Shown: positions 15,551-23,968, numbered from the stretch's first letter. The stretch is 64,000 bases of DNA from Streptomyces acidiscabies (GCF_020010905.1 NZ_JAGJBY010000002.1:2046001-2110000), one strand, 5' to 3'. Numbers and translations are program-made. Notes: generated by a model not told the origin, from the letters alone.

Positions 15551-16450
15551 ATGCCCCTCCACATCACCGAATTCCCCGTCCCTGACCCCGAGTCGGGCCC
15601 CTACGGCATCACCCTCGGCCCGGACGGCGCCCTCTGGTTCACGATGGTCCACAGCGGACACATCGGCCGGCTCACCCCCGACGGCGACGTCACCACGTAC
15701 CCCCTCGACACCCCCGGCACCGGCCCGACCGTCATTACGCCGGGCCCGGACGGCGCGCTGTGGTTCACGGAGTTCCGGGGACACCGGGTGGGCCGGATCA
15801 CCACGGCCGGCGAGGTGACATCGTTCCCGCTCCCGACGCCGGACGCGGGCCCCTTCGGCATCGTCACCGGCGCGGACGGGGCGGTGTGGTGCACGGAGGC
15901 CAACGCGGGCCGCATCGCCCGCATCACCCCCGACGGAACCGTGACCGAGTTCCCGCTCCCCGACGCCGGCGCCTTCCCGTCGGGGATCGCCGCAGGCGGG
16001 GACGGCCGCCTCTGGTTCACGCTGAACCAGGCGAACGCGATCGGGGCCATGACGTACGAGGGTGAGGTGACCGTCCACCCGCTGCCCACGCCGAACGCCG
16101 GGCCGGTCGGCATCACGGCCGGACTGGACGACGCGATGTGGTTCGTGGAGATCGGCGCGGGCCAGATCGGCCGCATCGAACTCACCGGCGACATCAGGGA
16201 GTTCCCCCTCCCCGACCCCACCGCACGCCCTCACGCGATCACGGCAGGCCCGGACGACGCGTACTGGTTCACGGAATGGTCGTCCAACGGAATCGGCCGC
16301 ATCACCCCGAAGGGCGAGATCACTTCGTCCCCCCTCCCCACCGCATCCTCAGAACCCCACGGAATCACTCTCGGCCCCGACGGCGCCCTATGGACGGCCC
16401 TGGAAACAGGCACGATCGCCCGCCTCACCCCGACCACGAAAGGATCGTGA
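15551..16450 (+). CDS. vgb: Virginiamycin B lyase (streptogramin B lyase) homologue
   Basis: A 299-residue seven-bladed propeller, the same size as staphylococcal Vgb. It is built of repeated GPYGITLGPDGALWFT / GRITPDG-EVT units. Residues known to bind substrate or Mg2+ or to act as base in Vgb fall at the same positions here: His228 (codon 16232), Glu268 (16352), His270 (16358) and Glu285 (16403). The enzyme opens the cyclic depsipeptide of type B streptogramins by elimination. Full conservation of the active set suggests it is catalytically competent, though chromosomal homologues may have other substrates. The start lacks an obvious ribosome site. Confidence 0.88.
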   Translation: MPLHITEFPVPDPESGPYGITLGPDGALWFTMVHSGHIGRLTPDGDVTTYPLDTPGTGPTVITPGPDGALWFTEFRGHRVGRITTAGEVTSFPLPTPDAGPFGIVTGADGAVWCTEANAGRIARITPDGTVTEFPLPDAGAFPSGIAAGGDGRLWFTLNQANAIGAMTYEGEVTVHPLPTPNAGPVGITAGLDDAMWFVEIGAGQIGRIELTGDIREFPLPDPTARPHAITAGPDDAYWFTEWSSNGIGRITPKGEITSSPLPTASSEPHGITLGPDGALWTALETGTIARLTPTTKGS

Positions 16451-16491
16451 ACCCCGGCAACTCCATGCCCCGTTGCCGCCGCGACAGCACC

Positions 16492-17142
16492 TCACACCAC
16501 CGACTCCCGATGAGGGTCCGTCGGCAACAACGCGTGGTCGTCGAAGAGTTGCTCCAGCGCTTCCGTGCCGTGTGCGCGGCGGTACGCGATCTCCTCGGGG
16601 GTGACGGGGAGGGCCCAGAGGATGCGGGTGAGGGCGGGGGCGTGTTCGAGGGCGGGGCCGTGGGAGTAGGGGACGCTGATGAGGAGGTGGTCGCAGCGGG
16701 AGCCGGGGAGCCAGGGCTCGCCGATGGGGAGGGAGTGGCCGACGTCCAGGGGGTGGCCGGTCCGGTGGTAGGTCGCGAGCATCGTCATCAGGTCCACGAA
16801 ACGTTCGTCGCGGACGTGCCCCGTCATGACGAACTCCCGCCGCAGACCGGTGTGTTCCTCGTCGGAACAGCCGACGGTCACGTAGGACCAGCTGTCCACG
16901 CGGGGACCGGGGGACACGGTGAGGACACGCACGTCCGCGTCCGTCGCTTCCACAGCATGCCCGGCGAAGAAGGCCCGGACATGTGCCTCCACCTCGCTCA
17001 CCTCGCCCCCCGCCAAAGCCTCGCCGTTCATACCCGCACCACCCACCCCGGGCTCACCGCGCAGCACCTCGTGCCCAGCCTCCAGCGCCTCCGGCACCGC
17101 CCGCCCGATCGTCCCCGTCGCCCCGATCACCAGTACCCGCAT
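16492..17142 (-). CDS. Suppressor-of-fused (SUFU) domain protein with SDR-like N-terminal remnant
   Basis: Residues from about 60 to the end match the bacterial SUFU domain (WSYVTVGCSDEE, PLDVGHSLPIG, ILWALPVTPEEIAYRRAHGTEA, LEQLFDDHAL). The first 28 residues (MRVLVIGATGTIGRAVPEAL...) are instead the nucleotide-binding start of a short-chain dehydrogenase. They are cut off and joined in frame through a Gly-rich linker. The native SUFU start is probably the ATG at 17031 (MNGEALAGGEVSEVE). Bacterial SUFU proteins often act as immunity proteins or have unknown roles; no toxin gene is adjacent. Confidence 0.75.
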   Translation of the reverse strand: MRVLVIGATGTIGRAVPEALEAGHEVLRGEPGVGGAGMNGEALAGGEVSEVEAHVRAFFAGHAVEATDADVRVLTVSPGPRVDSWSYVTVGCSDEEHTGLRREFVMTGHVRDERFVDLMTMLATYHRTGHPLDVGHSLPIGEPWLPGSRCDHLLISVPYSHGPALEHAPALTRILWALPVTPEEIAYRRAHGTEALEQLFDDHALLPTDPHRESVV

Positions 17143-17276
17143 GCCGCCGAGAATGTCAGAGCCCGGCAGAACGGGGTACCCGAGCCCGGAGACGGCCGTA
17201 ACGGCATTTCAGGCATAAGCACATAAAGGCAGATCAGGGCACCCCGTTCACCCGAACGGACCACCCGGCAGGCGCC

Positions 17277-17292
17277 ATCTCATATCTGAGAT
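17277..17292. promoter_or_regulatory. Inverted repeat just upstream of the HTH-MurA gene
   Basis: ATCTCA-TATC-TGAGAT lies 12 bp before the ATG at 17305, overlapping the expected core promoter. XRE-type regulators often bind such short dyads, so autorepression by the fused HTH domain is plausible but untested. Confidence 0.45.
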
Positions 17293-17304
17293 AACCTCAG
17301 CCTC

Positions 17305-18834
17305 ATGTCAGACGATTACCTCGTACGCATCGGCAAGCTCATCCGCGACGCCCGCCAGCACCGTGGCTGGACACAGAGCCAACTGGCGGAAGCGCTGGGG
17401 ACGAGCCAGAGCGCCGTCAACCGGATCGAGCGGGGCAACCAGAACATCAGCCTTGAGATGATCGCCCGCATCGGTGAGGCCCTCGACAGCGAGATCGTGT
17501 CGCTGGGGTACGCGGGCCCGATGCACCTGAGGGTCGTCGGCGGACGCCGCCTCTCGGGCGCGATCGACGTGAAGACGAGCAAGAACGCGTGCGTCGCCCT
17601 GCTGTGCGCCTCGCTGCTGAACCGGGGCCGTACGGTCCTGCGCAGGGTCGCCCGGATCGAGGAGGTGTACCGCCTCCTGGAGGTCCTCCAGTCGATCGGC
17701 GTCCGCACCCGCTGGATCAACGACGGCGTGGACCTCGAACTGGTCCCCCCGGCCGAACTGGACCTCGCGGCGATCGACGCGGAAGCGGCCGTCCGCACCC
17801 GCTCGATCATCATGTTCCTCGGCCCGCTGCTGCACGAGGTGCACCGCTTCAAGCTCCCGTACGCCGGCGGCTGCGACCTCGGCACGCGCACGATCGAACC
17901 GCACATGATCGCCCTGCGCCGCTTCGGCCTGGACATCGCGGCGACGGAGGGCCAGTACCACGCGGTCGTCGACCCGACGGTCCGCCCGGACCGCCCGATC
18001 GTGCTGACCGAACGCGGCGACACGGTCACCGAGAACGCGCTCCTCGCCGCCGCGCGCCACGGCGGGGTCACCGTCATCCGCAACGCCTCGTCCAACTACA
18101 TGGTCCAGGACCTGTGCTTCTTCCTGGAGGCGCTCGGCGTCAAGGTCGAGGGGATCGGTACGACGACCCTGACCGTGCACGGCGTACGGGACATCGATGT
18201 CGACGTCGACTACTCGCCCTCCGAGGACCCGGTAGAGGCGATGAGCCTGCTCGCCGCAGCCGTCGTCACCGAGTCCGAACTCACCGTGCGCCGCGTGCCG
18301 ATCGAGTTCCTGGAGATCGAGCTGGCGGTCCTGGAGGAGATGGGCCTCGACCACGACCGCACGCCCGAGTACGTCGCCGACAACGGCCGTACCCGCCTGG
18401 TCGACCTGACCGTACGCCCCTCCAAACTGGAGGCGCCGATCGACAAGATCCACCCGATGCCGTTCCCCGGCCTCAACATCGACAACGTCCCCTTCTTCGC
18501 GGCGATCGCGGCCGTCGCGCAGGGCAAGACCCTCATCCACGACTGGGTCTACGACAACCGAGCGATCTACCTGACGGACCTCAACCGCCTCGGCGGCCGT
18601 CTCCAACTCCTCGACCCGCACCGGGTGTTGGTGGAGGGCCCGACCCGCTGGCGCGCCGCCGAGATGATGTGCCCGCCCGCGCTGCGGCCCGCCGTCGTCG
18701 TCCTCCTCGCGATGATGGCGGCCGACGGGACGTCCGTCCTGCGGAACGTGTACGTCATCAACCGGGGGTACGAGGACCTCGCGGAGCGCCTCAACTCGAT
18801 CGGGGCGCAGATCGAGATCTTCCGGGACATTTGA
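17305..18834 (+). CDS. XRE-family HTH fused to UDP-GlcNAc 1-carboxyvinyltransferase (MurA-like)
   Basis: 509 residues. About 1-68 form a Cro/CI helix-turn-helix (RGWTQSQLAEALGTSQSAVNRIERG). About 74-509 form an EPSP-synthase-fold MurA: SKNACVALLCASLL carries the substrate Lys-Asn pair, and YAGGCDLGTR carries the catalytic-loop Cys equivalent to E. coli Cys115. MurA adds enolpyruvate to UDP-GlcNAc, the first committed step of peptidoglycan synthesis. Streptomyces carry a second, plain MurA, so this form may couple cell-wall precursor supply to transcription. The 3' end serves as the attachment site of the 34-kb island, and the reading frame is preserved (…IFRDI then stop). Confidence 0.9.
   Translation: MSDDYLVRIGKLIRDARQHRGWTQSQLAEALGTSQSAVNRIERGNQNISLEMIARIGEALDSEIVSLGYAGPMHLRVVGGRRLSGAIDVKTSKNACVALLCASLLNRGRTVLRRVARIEEVYRLLEVLQSIGVRTRWINDGVDLELVPPAELDLAAIDAEAAVRTRSIIMFLGPLLHEVHRFKLPYAGGCDLGTRTIEPHMIALRRFGLDIAATEGQYHAVVDPTVRPDRPIVLTERGDTVTENALLAAARHGGVTVIRNASSNYMVQDLCFFLEALGVKVEGIGTTTLTVHGVRDIDVDVDYSPSEDPVEAMSLLAAAVVTESELTVRRVPIEFLEIELAVLEEMGLDHDRTPEYVADNGRTRLVDLTVRPSKLEAPIDKIHPMPFPGLNIDNVPFFAAIAAVAQGKTLIHDWVYDNRAIYLTDLNRLGGRLQLLDPHRVLVEGPTRWRAAEMMCPPALRPAVVVLLAMMAADGTSVLRNVYVINRGYEDLAERLNSIGAQIEIFRDI
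18818..18834 (+). other. attL, left attachment site of the island
   Basis: TCTTCCGGGACATTTGA, the last 17 bases of the HTH-MurA gene, reappears at 53008-53024 with one mismatch (T to C). The duplication restores the gene end, as expected for site-specific integration by the adjacent tyrosine recombinase. Confidence 0.8.
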
Positions 18835-18840
18835 TACGAC

Positions 18841-18901
18841 GATGCCGCCGCACCCCGTCTGACCTGCGGTGAAGCGGGTCAGGAAGGGGTGCGGCGGCAT
18901 C
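18841..18901. terminator. Long hairpin terminator at the left end of the island
   Basis: GATGCCGCCGCACCCC (18841-18856) pairs with GGGGTGCGGCGGCATC (18886-18901), a perfect 16-bp stem, with further pairing of TCTGACC/GGTCAGGA inside. It replaces the original downstream terminator of the HTH-MurA gene. Confidence 0.8.
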
Positions 18902-18925
18902 TGTGGGACTTCTCTGGGACTTTGC
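18902..18925 (+). repeat. Left-end copy of the TGGGACTT direct repeat
   Basis: Two TGGGACTT motifs separated by TC(TC) lie just inside attL, near 18904 and 18914. Similar pairs in the same orientation occur near 25390-25410 and 52883-52905. They could be arm-type integrase binding sites or element-end repeats. Confidence 0.5.
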
Positions 18926-18980
18926 GCCTGGGGCGGGCTCCTACGGGCCGCGTTCCAGTCGGGCTGCCGTCCGGCTGCGG

Positions 18981-20228
18981 CTACGCGAAGATCGCGTCGA
19001 TGGCCGCGGTGCCCCGTGCACCAGCGCGGGGCAGGAAGTGGGAGTACTTCCGCAGCGTGAACCCGGGGTCGGAGTGCCCCAGCCAGCGTGCCAGGGAGAC
19101 GACCGATTCGCCAGCCTCCAGTTCCTCGGAGGCGTAGAAGTGGCGCAGGGCGTGGAAGCCGTGCTCCCGGGACGGCTCCCACACGCGAGTACCGTCGGTG
19201 CTGCCCTCGTCCAGCGGTGCGATCACGCCCGCCGTGGCCAGAGCGGGCTTCCACACGTAGGAGTTGAGGTAGTTCCGGTTGATGGCCTTCCGCTCGCGTC
19301 CCGTCACCAGGAGGTTGTAGGTCCTCGGCCGCCGGTGTTTGGCTTCCACCGGCGTCTTGGCCGGAGTCGGGTCGTCCCATGGCAGCGTGACCGGTACCGG
19401 CGCGAACTGCACCACGTGCTGCCGGATGGCCCGGGCGACGCTGGCCGGCAGCGGCACGTCGCGGACCTTGCGGCCCTTGGGAAGCGCGAAGCACAGTTTC
19501 GCCCGCACCATCTTGACCTGCCGCCGGACGTGCACGACTTCCTTCTCGAAGTCGATGTCGTCCGTCGAGAGACCGAGCGCCTCCCCTTGGCGGAGCCCGA
19601 GACCTGCTCCGATCACGAGGAGGAGTCGGTAGCGATCCGGCAGGGCCTCCCGTACCGCCAGGACCCGTTCGGGCGGCCATGCTTCGACCCTGCCGGGTGC
19701 GGCGGCCGGAGGGCCGACCGTGCTGGACCGGCATGGGTTACGTCCGAGGCGGCGATCCTCGACGGCAGCCTGGAGGATGCTGGAGAGCGTCGCCCAGACC
19801 AGACGGATGGAGGTCGGACCGAGGTCTTTCTCCATCCGCTTCTTCCAGTGACGCAGGACTTCCGCGCCGATGGCGTTGAGCGGCTGAGCCCCCAGGTGGG
19901 GAACGATGTGCCGGCGTACCCTCTGCTCGATCCGTTCGATCGTGGACGGGTCACCGCTCTGGGTGGGCCACCAGTGGGTGGCGATGTAGTCCTTGAGGGA
20001 GATGGCTCCATCGCGTGGATCGACGAACTCGCCTCGGCGTGCGTCGGTCTGGGCCTGAGCGAGCCAGGTCTTGGCGTCCTGGAGGGCGTCGAAGGAACGG
20101 TCCTTGACGCCGGGGATGCCCTTGACTCGGTAGCGGGTGCACTTGCCGTACATCGCGGTGCGGTCGCGCTTGCCGGTTTTCGGATTCGGGCGCTTCTTCA
20201 ACCATCGGTCTTCTATGTAGCCGGCCAG
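18981..20228 (-). CDS. int: Tyrosine site-specific integrase (pSAM2-like)
   Basis: Catalyses integration and excision of the island. Numbered from a CTG start at 20228, the protein has 415 residues: an N-terminal AP2/arm-binding-like region (AGYIEDRWLKKRPNPKTGK), a core-binding domain (about 70-160) and a catalytic domain. Its residues are Arg213 (GLRQGE), His359 and Arg362 (FHALRH), His385 (LGHSD) and the nucleophile Tyr395. CTG is proposed because AAGGAG stands 6 bp upstream and homologues begin M-AGYIEDRW; the nearest conventional start, a TTG at 20201, would remove nine conserved residues. The gene points toward attL, as usual. The excisionase-like gene lies upstream on the same strand. 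Confidence 0.9.
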   Translation of the reverse strand: MAGYIEDRWLKKRPNPKTGKRDRTAMYGKCTRYRVKGIPGVKDRSFDALQDAKTWLAQAQTDARRGEFVDPRDGAISLKDYIATHWWPTQSGDPSTIERIEQRVRRHIVPHLGAQPLNAIGAEVLRHWKKRMEKDLGPTSIRLVWATLSSILQAAVEDRRLGRNPCRSSTVGPPAAAPGRVEAWPPERVLAVREALPDRYRLLLVIGAGLGLRQGEALGLSTDDIDFEKEVVHVRRQVKMVRAKLCFALPKGRKVRDVPLPASVARAIRQHVVQFAPVPVTLPWDDPTPAKTPVEAKHRRPRTYNLLVTGRERKAINRNYLNSYVWKPALATAGVIAPLDEGSTDGTRVWEPSREHGFHALRHFYASEELEAGESVVSLARWLGHSDPGFTLRKYSHFLPRAGARGTAAIDAIFA

Positions 20229-20281
20229 GTGGAACTCCTTGTTGGTGGGGCACGGGGCCGCGTTCTACGACTGGTGGCGCT

Positions 20282-20665
20282 TCAGGTGCTGAGGAAGCGA
20301 CTGGAGCGCTCCTGCGGAGGCGGGTTGAGCGGGTTGAGGGCAGGGTTGGAGCGGGAGTCGGCCTGCTCCTGTTCGCGGACCCAGGCGTCGAGTACTTCGA
20401 GCCGGTACATGACGCGGCCACGGGGCCCCATGCGGAAGCTCGGCGGCCCCTGCCGCCGGTGGCGCCAGACGTAGAGGGTGTGGGGAGAAAGGCCGAGATA
20501 CTCGGCGGCGTCCTTCACGGTCAGGAACGCCGTATGTGCGGTGACCGGGGAGGCAGGCTTCGAGGATGCGGCAAGCAACGGGTGCGCGGGCATAGGAGGT
20601 TTCTGTGAGGCGCGGGAAGGGGGTGTGTCTGCGCAGGCGGAGAGACGGTCCTCCAGGGGCAGCAT
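20282..20665 (-). CDS. Excisionase-like MerR/HTH_17 protein
   Basis: 127 residues. A single helix-turn-helix of the excisionase type (FLTVKDAAEYLGLSPHTLYVWRHRRQGPPSFRMG) is followed by a beta-hairpin wing (RVMYRLEVLDAWV). Such proteins direct the integrase toward excision. The N-terminal 45 residues before the HTH are low-complexity, so the true start may be the ATG at 20594. The gene lies 53 bp upstream of the integrase on the same strand, the usual xis-int order. Confidence 0.8.
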   Translation of the reverse strand: MLPLEDRLSACADTPPSRASQKPPMPAHPLLAASSKPASPVTAHTAFLTVKDAAEYLGLSPHTLYVWRHRRQGPPSFRMGPRGRVMYRLEVLDAWVREQEQADSRSNPALNPLNPPPQERSSRFLST

Positions 20666-20813
20666 GCTCTCTCAGGATGGGCACCTCTCCTCGCACTGGA
20701 ACTACGCAGAGACAGCTCGCCGTGTGACGGCATCGTCGCGATACTCGGTGCAGGAGAGGGAGAAAGCCCGTAGCTGGCCACGCTCCGCGGATCGGCCAGA
20801 GCGCGGGTCGGCT

Positions 20814-21440
20814 CTATTGCTTGATCTCCGGAAGGGCCGTGGCCTCGGCCAGGCGGTCCCAGTCGACCTCGACGCCATCCCCACGGAAGCAGTACGGGTA
20901 GCGAAGCGCCAACCAATACGGGGTCACGCCAGCCATCTCGGCAACCTCGAAGGACGAGAGGCCCATCCTCAGCCACTCGGCCATGCGGGACTCGCGGAGG
21001 ATGGATATCGGCTCCCCCAGGCGCCACGAGTACAGCTCGTCCCGGGGCAGGACAGCTGCTTGGGCCTGCTCCCACAGCCGCTGCCAGGCGGAAGCCGAAA
21101 GCCGCCCACCACGCCTCCCGGGAAACAGCAAGTCATTCTCCCCCAGACCAGCCCCTTCGATCCACGCACGCAGAAACTCGACGTAATGGGGCTGGAGGGG
21201 AATTTCCCTCACGACCCCGCGGTGACGAGCCGTCAACTTACCCCCTCCACCCTCCGGGAACGCCACGTCTCGGACTCGCAGAGCACGAGCCTCGCCCGGA
21301 CGCAGCGCCTGTTCAGCCACGGTGGCCATGAAGGGGTACACCGAGTGATCGGCACCCACGTGCTCTTGCATCCACTCAAGCAGCGATCGGACCTGCTCCG
21401 CGGACAGCAGCCATTCTTCGTCCATGACTTCATCGGACAT
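20814..21440 (-). CDS. Stand-alone, partly degenerate tyrosine-recombinase catalytic domain protein
   Basis: 208 residues that align only to the C-terminal half of phage integrases. The region around the first Arg is retained (ALRPGEARALRVRDVAF), followed by LFPGRRGGRLSASAWQRLWEQA. The later box reads ILRESRMAEWLRMGLSSFEVAEMAGVT, where active enzymes have LRHT... and a GHS motif. The second Arg and a late Tyr (LRYPYCF) may remain, but the histidines are missing. A clear AAGGAG site before the ATG at 21440 argues for a functional gene. It may be a recombination regulator or a decayed recombinase; this is inference. Confidence 0.65.
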   Translation of the reverse strand: MSDEVMDEEWLLSAEQVRSLLEWMQEHVGADHSVYPFMATVAEQALRPGEARALRVRDVAFPEGGGGKLTARHRGVVREIPLQPHYVEFLRAWIEGAGLGENDLLFPGRRGGRLSASAWQRLWEQAQAAVLPRDELYSWRLGEPISILRESRMAEWLRMGLSSFEVAEMAGVTPYWLALRYPYCFRGDGVEVDWDRLAEATALPEIKQ

Positions 21441-22229
21441 ATCTCTGAACTCCTTGGAAGAAACGACTCAATGCGCCATGCGGGGTTCGCGCGGCAGATT
21501 CAATGGTCTTCGGATTCGCCGGTTTGGCCAACCGGCGATCGTCGGCTATGTTTCGCCTTGCAGGCGGCGCCTGAGAACCGGAAACACGCCACCGTGCCTC
21601 CCCTGGACTGTCCTAGGTTTACTTGCTTCGCCCTGCTATTCCAGTCCGTTGGGGCCCCAAGCTGTCTGCCGTTGGCGAATCAGCGCAGCACCCCGAAGCC
21701 GGAGGCGCACCCAACAGCTCGGCTCTCGCTGGGTGGTCGACTGATACAACAGAGCAGGCGCCTTCTAAGCACCTGACCTATTCGCGTCCGCCCAACCCAT
21801 GCACGACAGCAGCCCGAACTATTGCGTTGTGTGCCGCAAGGAAAACGAGCGCAACGATCGACCTGTGCCGGTTCGAAAGACTAGCTCGCGGAGACAGCAC
21901 CCATTACGAGACACCCGACAACTTCCAGCGCGCTCCTACTGGAATCCGGACGGCTCGAGACCATCAAGAGCTTTACCTCCTCCCTTGACCGACCTCGGCA
22001 AATTCCCTGATCCTGCACGCGTTCTTCTCCTCGACAGGCTCGAATTCGCCGACGACATTTGGTAGTCGGCATTCAGCGCGACGCACGCTCAACGGCTACG
22101 GGCGCCAACATCACCGACCACCGGAGCTGACGCCAACCTCAGCGCCACCGCCCTCGGAACCGTAGACGCCCTATTCCCCCTGCCCTCCAGCTCCCCTTAT
22201 CCTCACGTCCACGCCAGGGAGGGGGGCCA
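21441..22229. other. Divergent intergenic region without a supported gene
   Basis: About 790 bp between the recombinase-domain gene and the DUF4365 gene. It is visibly more AT-rich than its surroundings, and no frame shows a ribosome site with recognisable similarity. It probably holds the divergent promoters and is a likely junction of different acquisitions. Confidence 0.5.
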
Positions 22230-22733
22230 GTGGCTACGGAGGCGACGAGTTGGCAGAAGGAGCAAGTGAGTCGGGCCTACGTCCACGTACTTGCTACACA
22301 GGGGGGCTACACCATCTGCGACTGGAACGTCGACAAGGACGGCGTAGACATGACCCTCCGTATGCGCGGGTTGATGGTCGACGTCCAGCTCAAGTGCACG
22401 CAGAGCCCTCGCGTCGTCCGAGGCGGCTACAGTTTCGACCTCGACATCGAGACATACGACAAGCTCCGTGACCCAGACCGCTCTGCACCCGGCCACCTCG
22501 CCTTACTGATCGTGCCACCGGACGTAGGCCGATGGGTCACGCACCACCCCGAATCGATAGTCCTGGCCTGCCACGGTTACTGGACGTCCCTGCACGGCGC
22601 AGGCAGGGCACGCAGCAAGGGCACCACCGCGATCAGCCTCCCCGAGCACCAGCCCCTGACCGCAAAATCGATAGGGGCCATGTTCGACACGGCGCGTCAG
22701 CTGCTCAACCCCCTTGGCCCGGAGGTGAACTGA
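22230..22733 (+). CDS. DUF4365-domain protein (PD-(D/E)XK nuclease-like)
   Basis: 167 residues. The segment ICDWNVDKDGVDMTLR...MVDVQLKCTQSP follows the DUF4365 pattern: an Asp in a GVD motif and a Q-x-K motif, as in restriction-endonuclease-fold proteins. The GTG start follows GGAGGGGGG. The stop is one base away from the ATG of the next gene, so the two form a tight pair. DUF4365 proteins are often found in defence or mobile-element contexts. Here the gene sits in the recombination end of the island. Nuclease activity and a defence role are inference. Confidence 0.7.
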   Translation: MATEATSWQKEQVSRAYVHVLATQGGYTICDWNVDKDGVDMTLRMRGLMVDVQLKCTQSPRVVRGGYSFDLDIETYDKLRDPDRSAPGHLALLIVPPDVGRWVTHHPESIVLACHGYWTSLHGAGRARSKGTTAISLPEHQPLTAKSIGAMFDTARQLLNPLGPEVN

Positions 22734-22734
22734 C

Positions 22735-23916
22735 ATGGTGCACCCAGAGCCGGACTTCGGTCCCGAGGAGATCCGCAGCTACCTCAAAGTCACCGGGTGG
22801 GCCCCGGTCTCCGGTGGTGCCGTTGCCGAACTGTGGCGCCTGCCGGGTCCCGCGGACGAGGTCGTCCTGGTCCCCATGAAGCCGGGTGCCCCGGACTTCA
22901 CCAAGCGCGCCCATATCCTGCTCGGAGACCTGGCCCGCGTCGAGTCACGCGACGTCCGCACGGTCCAAGACGCGGTCGCCACCGTGTTCAACGACGTCAC
23001 CGACCTCCAAGCCTCCCACCCCACCCTCAGCGACGGATCCATCCCCCTAGAGTCCGGCTACGAACTCTTCATCTCCGCGAAGCGCCTGCGTGTGGCCTCC
23101 GCCGCCGCGACGATTCGCCGACAAGGCCACTTCCGCAACTTCCCGACGCGGGCGAGGGAACAGGCCCGGGAGGTCCGCCTCGGGCAGACCCGGCGTGGCT
23201 CGTACATCGTGCCCATCATCAGCCAGGCCCGCGCTCCTGAGGACGTGTACTCCCCCGGCCAGGACCGGATCGACGTAGGTGTGGAGGAGACCCTCTTCGA
23301 CCGACGCGTCACCGCCACCATGTCCCGCGCCTTGGGCGTTCTTGAGGAAATGGCCGGCGCCGAGCGGGAACCCACCCCCAGCGAGATCACCGACTCGGTA
23401 GGTGAAGGCGTCTCGTACGAACTCTGCCAGGCTCTCAGCAAGGTGGTGAGCGCGGACGCGATCGGAACCCTCGCCGTCACCTTCAACTGGTCCCGCGTGG
23501 CCGCCCCACCCCCGGGAACACCACCACTCGTCGAGTTCAACCAGGCAGCGATCGACGTCGTAGACCGCGTATCCGCGCAACTCAAGACACGGATCTACAC
23601 GAGTCGGCACCTGATCTACGGCATCGTCACCGACCTCAGCCGCCACCCCGACGACGAAACCGGGCGGGTAGGCGTCCAGACCCTGATCAACCGCCGCGTC
23701 AGAACCGTGTGGATGGACCTGCGCGACACCGACTACCACGCAGCGGTCCACTGCCACGACACCGGCGTCCCCGTCCGCGTCCAGGGCTCCCTCACCAGCC
23801 CGCCGGGCGGTCAGGCCACCATGGAAGTGGACGACTTCGGCCCCGACCCCTCACTGATGGCCACCTCCTTGGACACAGCGACGGACACCGAAACGCCACA
23901 GCGACGGGACGGGTGA
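22735..23916 (+). CDS. Conserved unknown protein paired with the DUF4365 protein
   Basis: 393 residues, no signal peptide or membrane segment, family not recognised. The N-terminal 70 residues (IRSYLKVTGWAPVSGG... WRLPGPADEVVLVPMK... ARVESRDVRTVQDAV) resemble a domain seen in uncharacterised proteins of defence-type neighbourhoods: a short beta-rich region followed by a helical 'LARVE-R' stretch. This is from memory and weak. The middle is helical and charged; the last 30 residues are probably disordered. It overlaps functionally with the DUF4365 gene by near-contiguous translation (1-bp gap). Confidence 0.6.
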   Translation: MVHPEPDFGPEEIRSYLKVTGWAPVSGGAVAELWRLPGPADEVVLVPMKPGAPDFTKRAHILLGDLARVESRDVRTVQDAVATVFNDVTDLQASHPTLSDGSIPLESGYELFISAKRLRVASAAATIRRQGHFRNFPTRAREQAREVRLGQTRRGSYIVPIISQARAPEDVYSPGQDRIDVGVEETLFDRRVTATMSRALGVLEEMAGAEREPTPSEITDSVGEGVSYELCQALSKVVSADAIGTLAVTFNWSRVAAPPPGTPPLVEFNQAAIDVVDRVSAQLKTRIYTSRHLIYGIVTDLSRHPDDETGRVGVQTLINRRVRTVWMDLRDTDYHAAVHCHDTGVPVRVQGSLTSPPGGQATMEVDDFGPDPSLMATSLDTATDTETPQRRDG

Positions 23917-23968
23917 GGGCACCGATCTGATCGAGGGCGGGAACCGGCAGGACGGCGGCTCTCGGATG

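Noticed and set aside
18818..18834. tRNA gene as integration target
   Set aside because: No tRNA cloverleaf could be found at either boundary. The core is the coding end of the HTH-MurA gene.
21623..21988. Plus-strand gene in the 0.8-kb gap
   Set aside because: Cys- and Pro-rich composition, no ribosome site and no similarity; probably non-coding.
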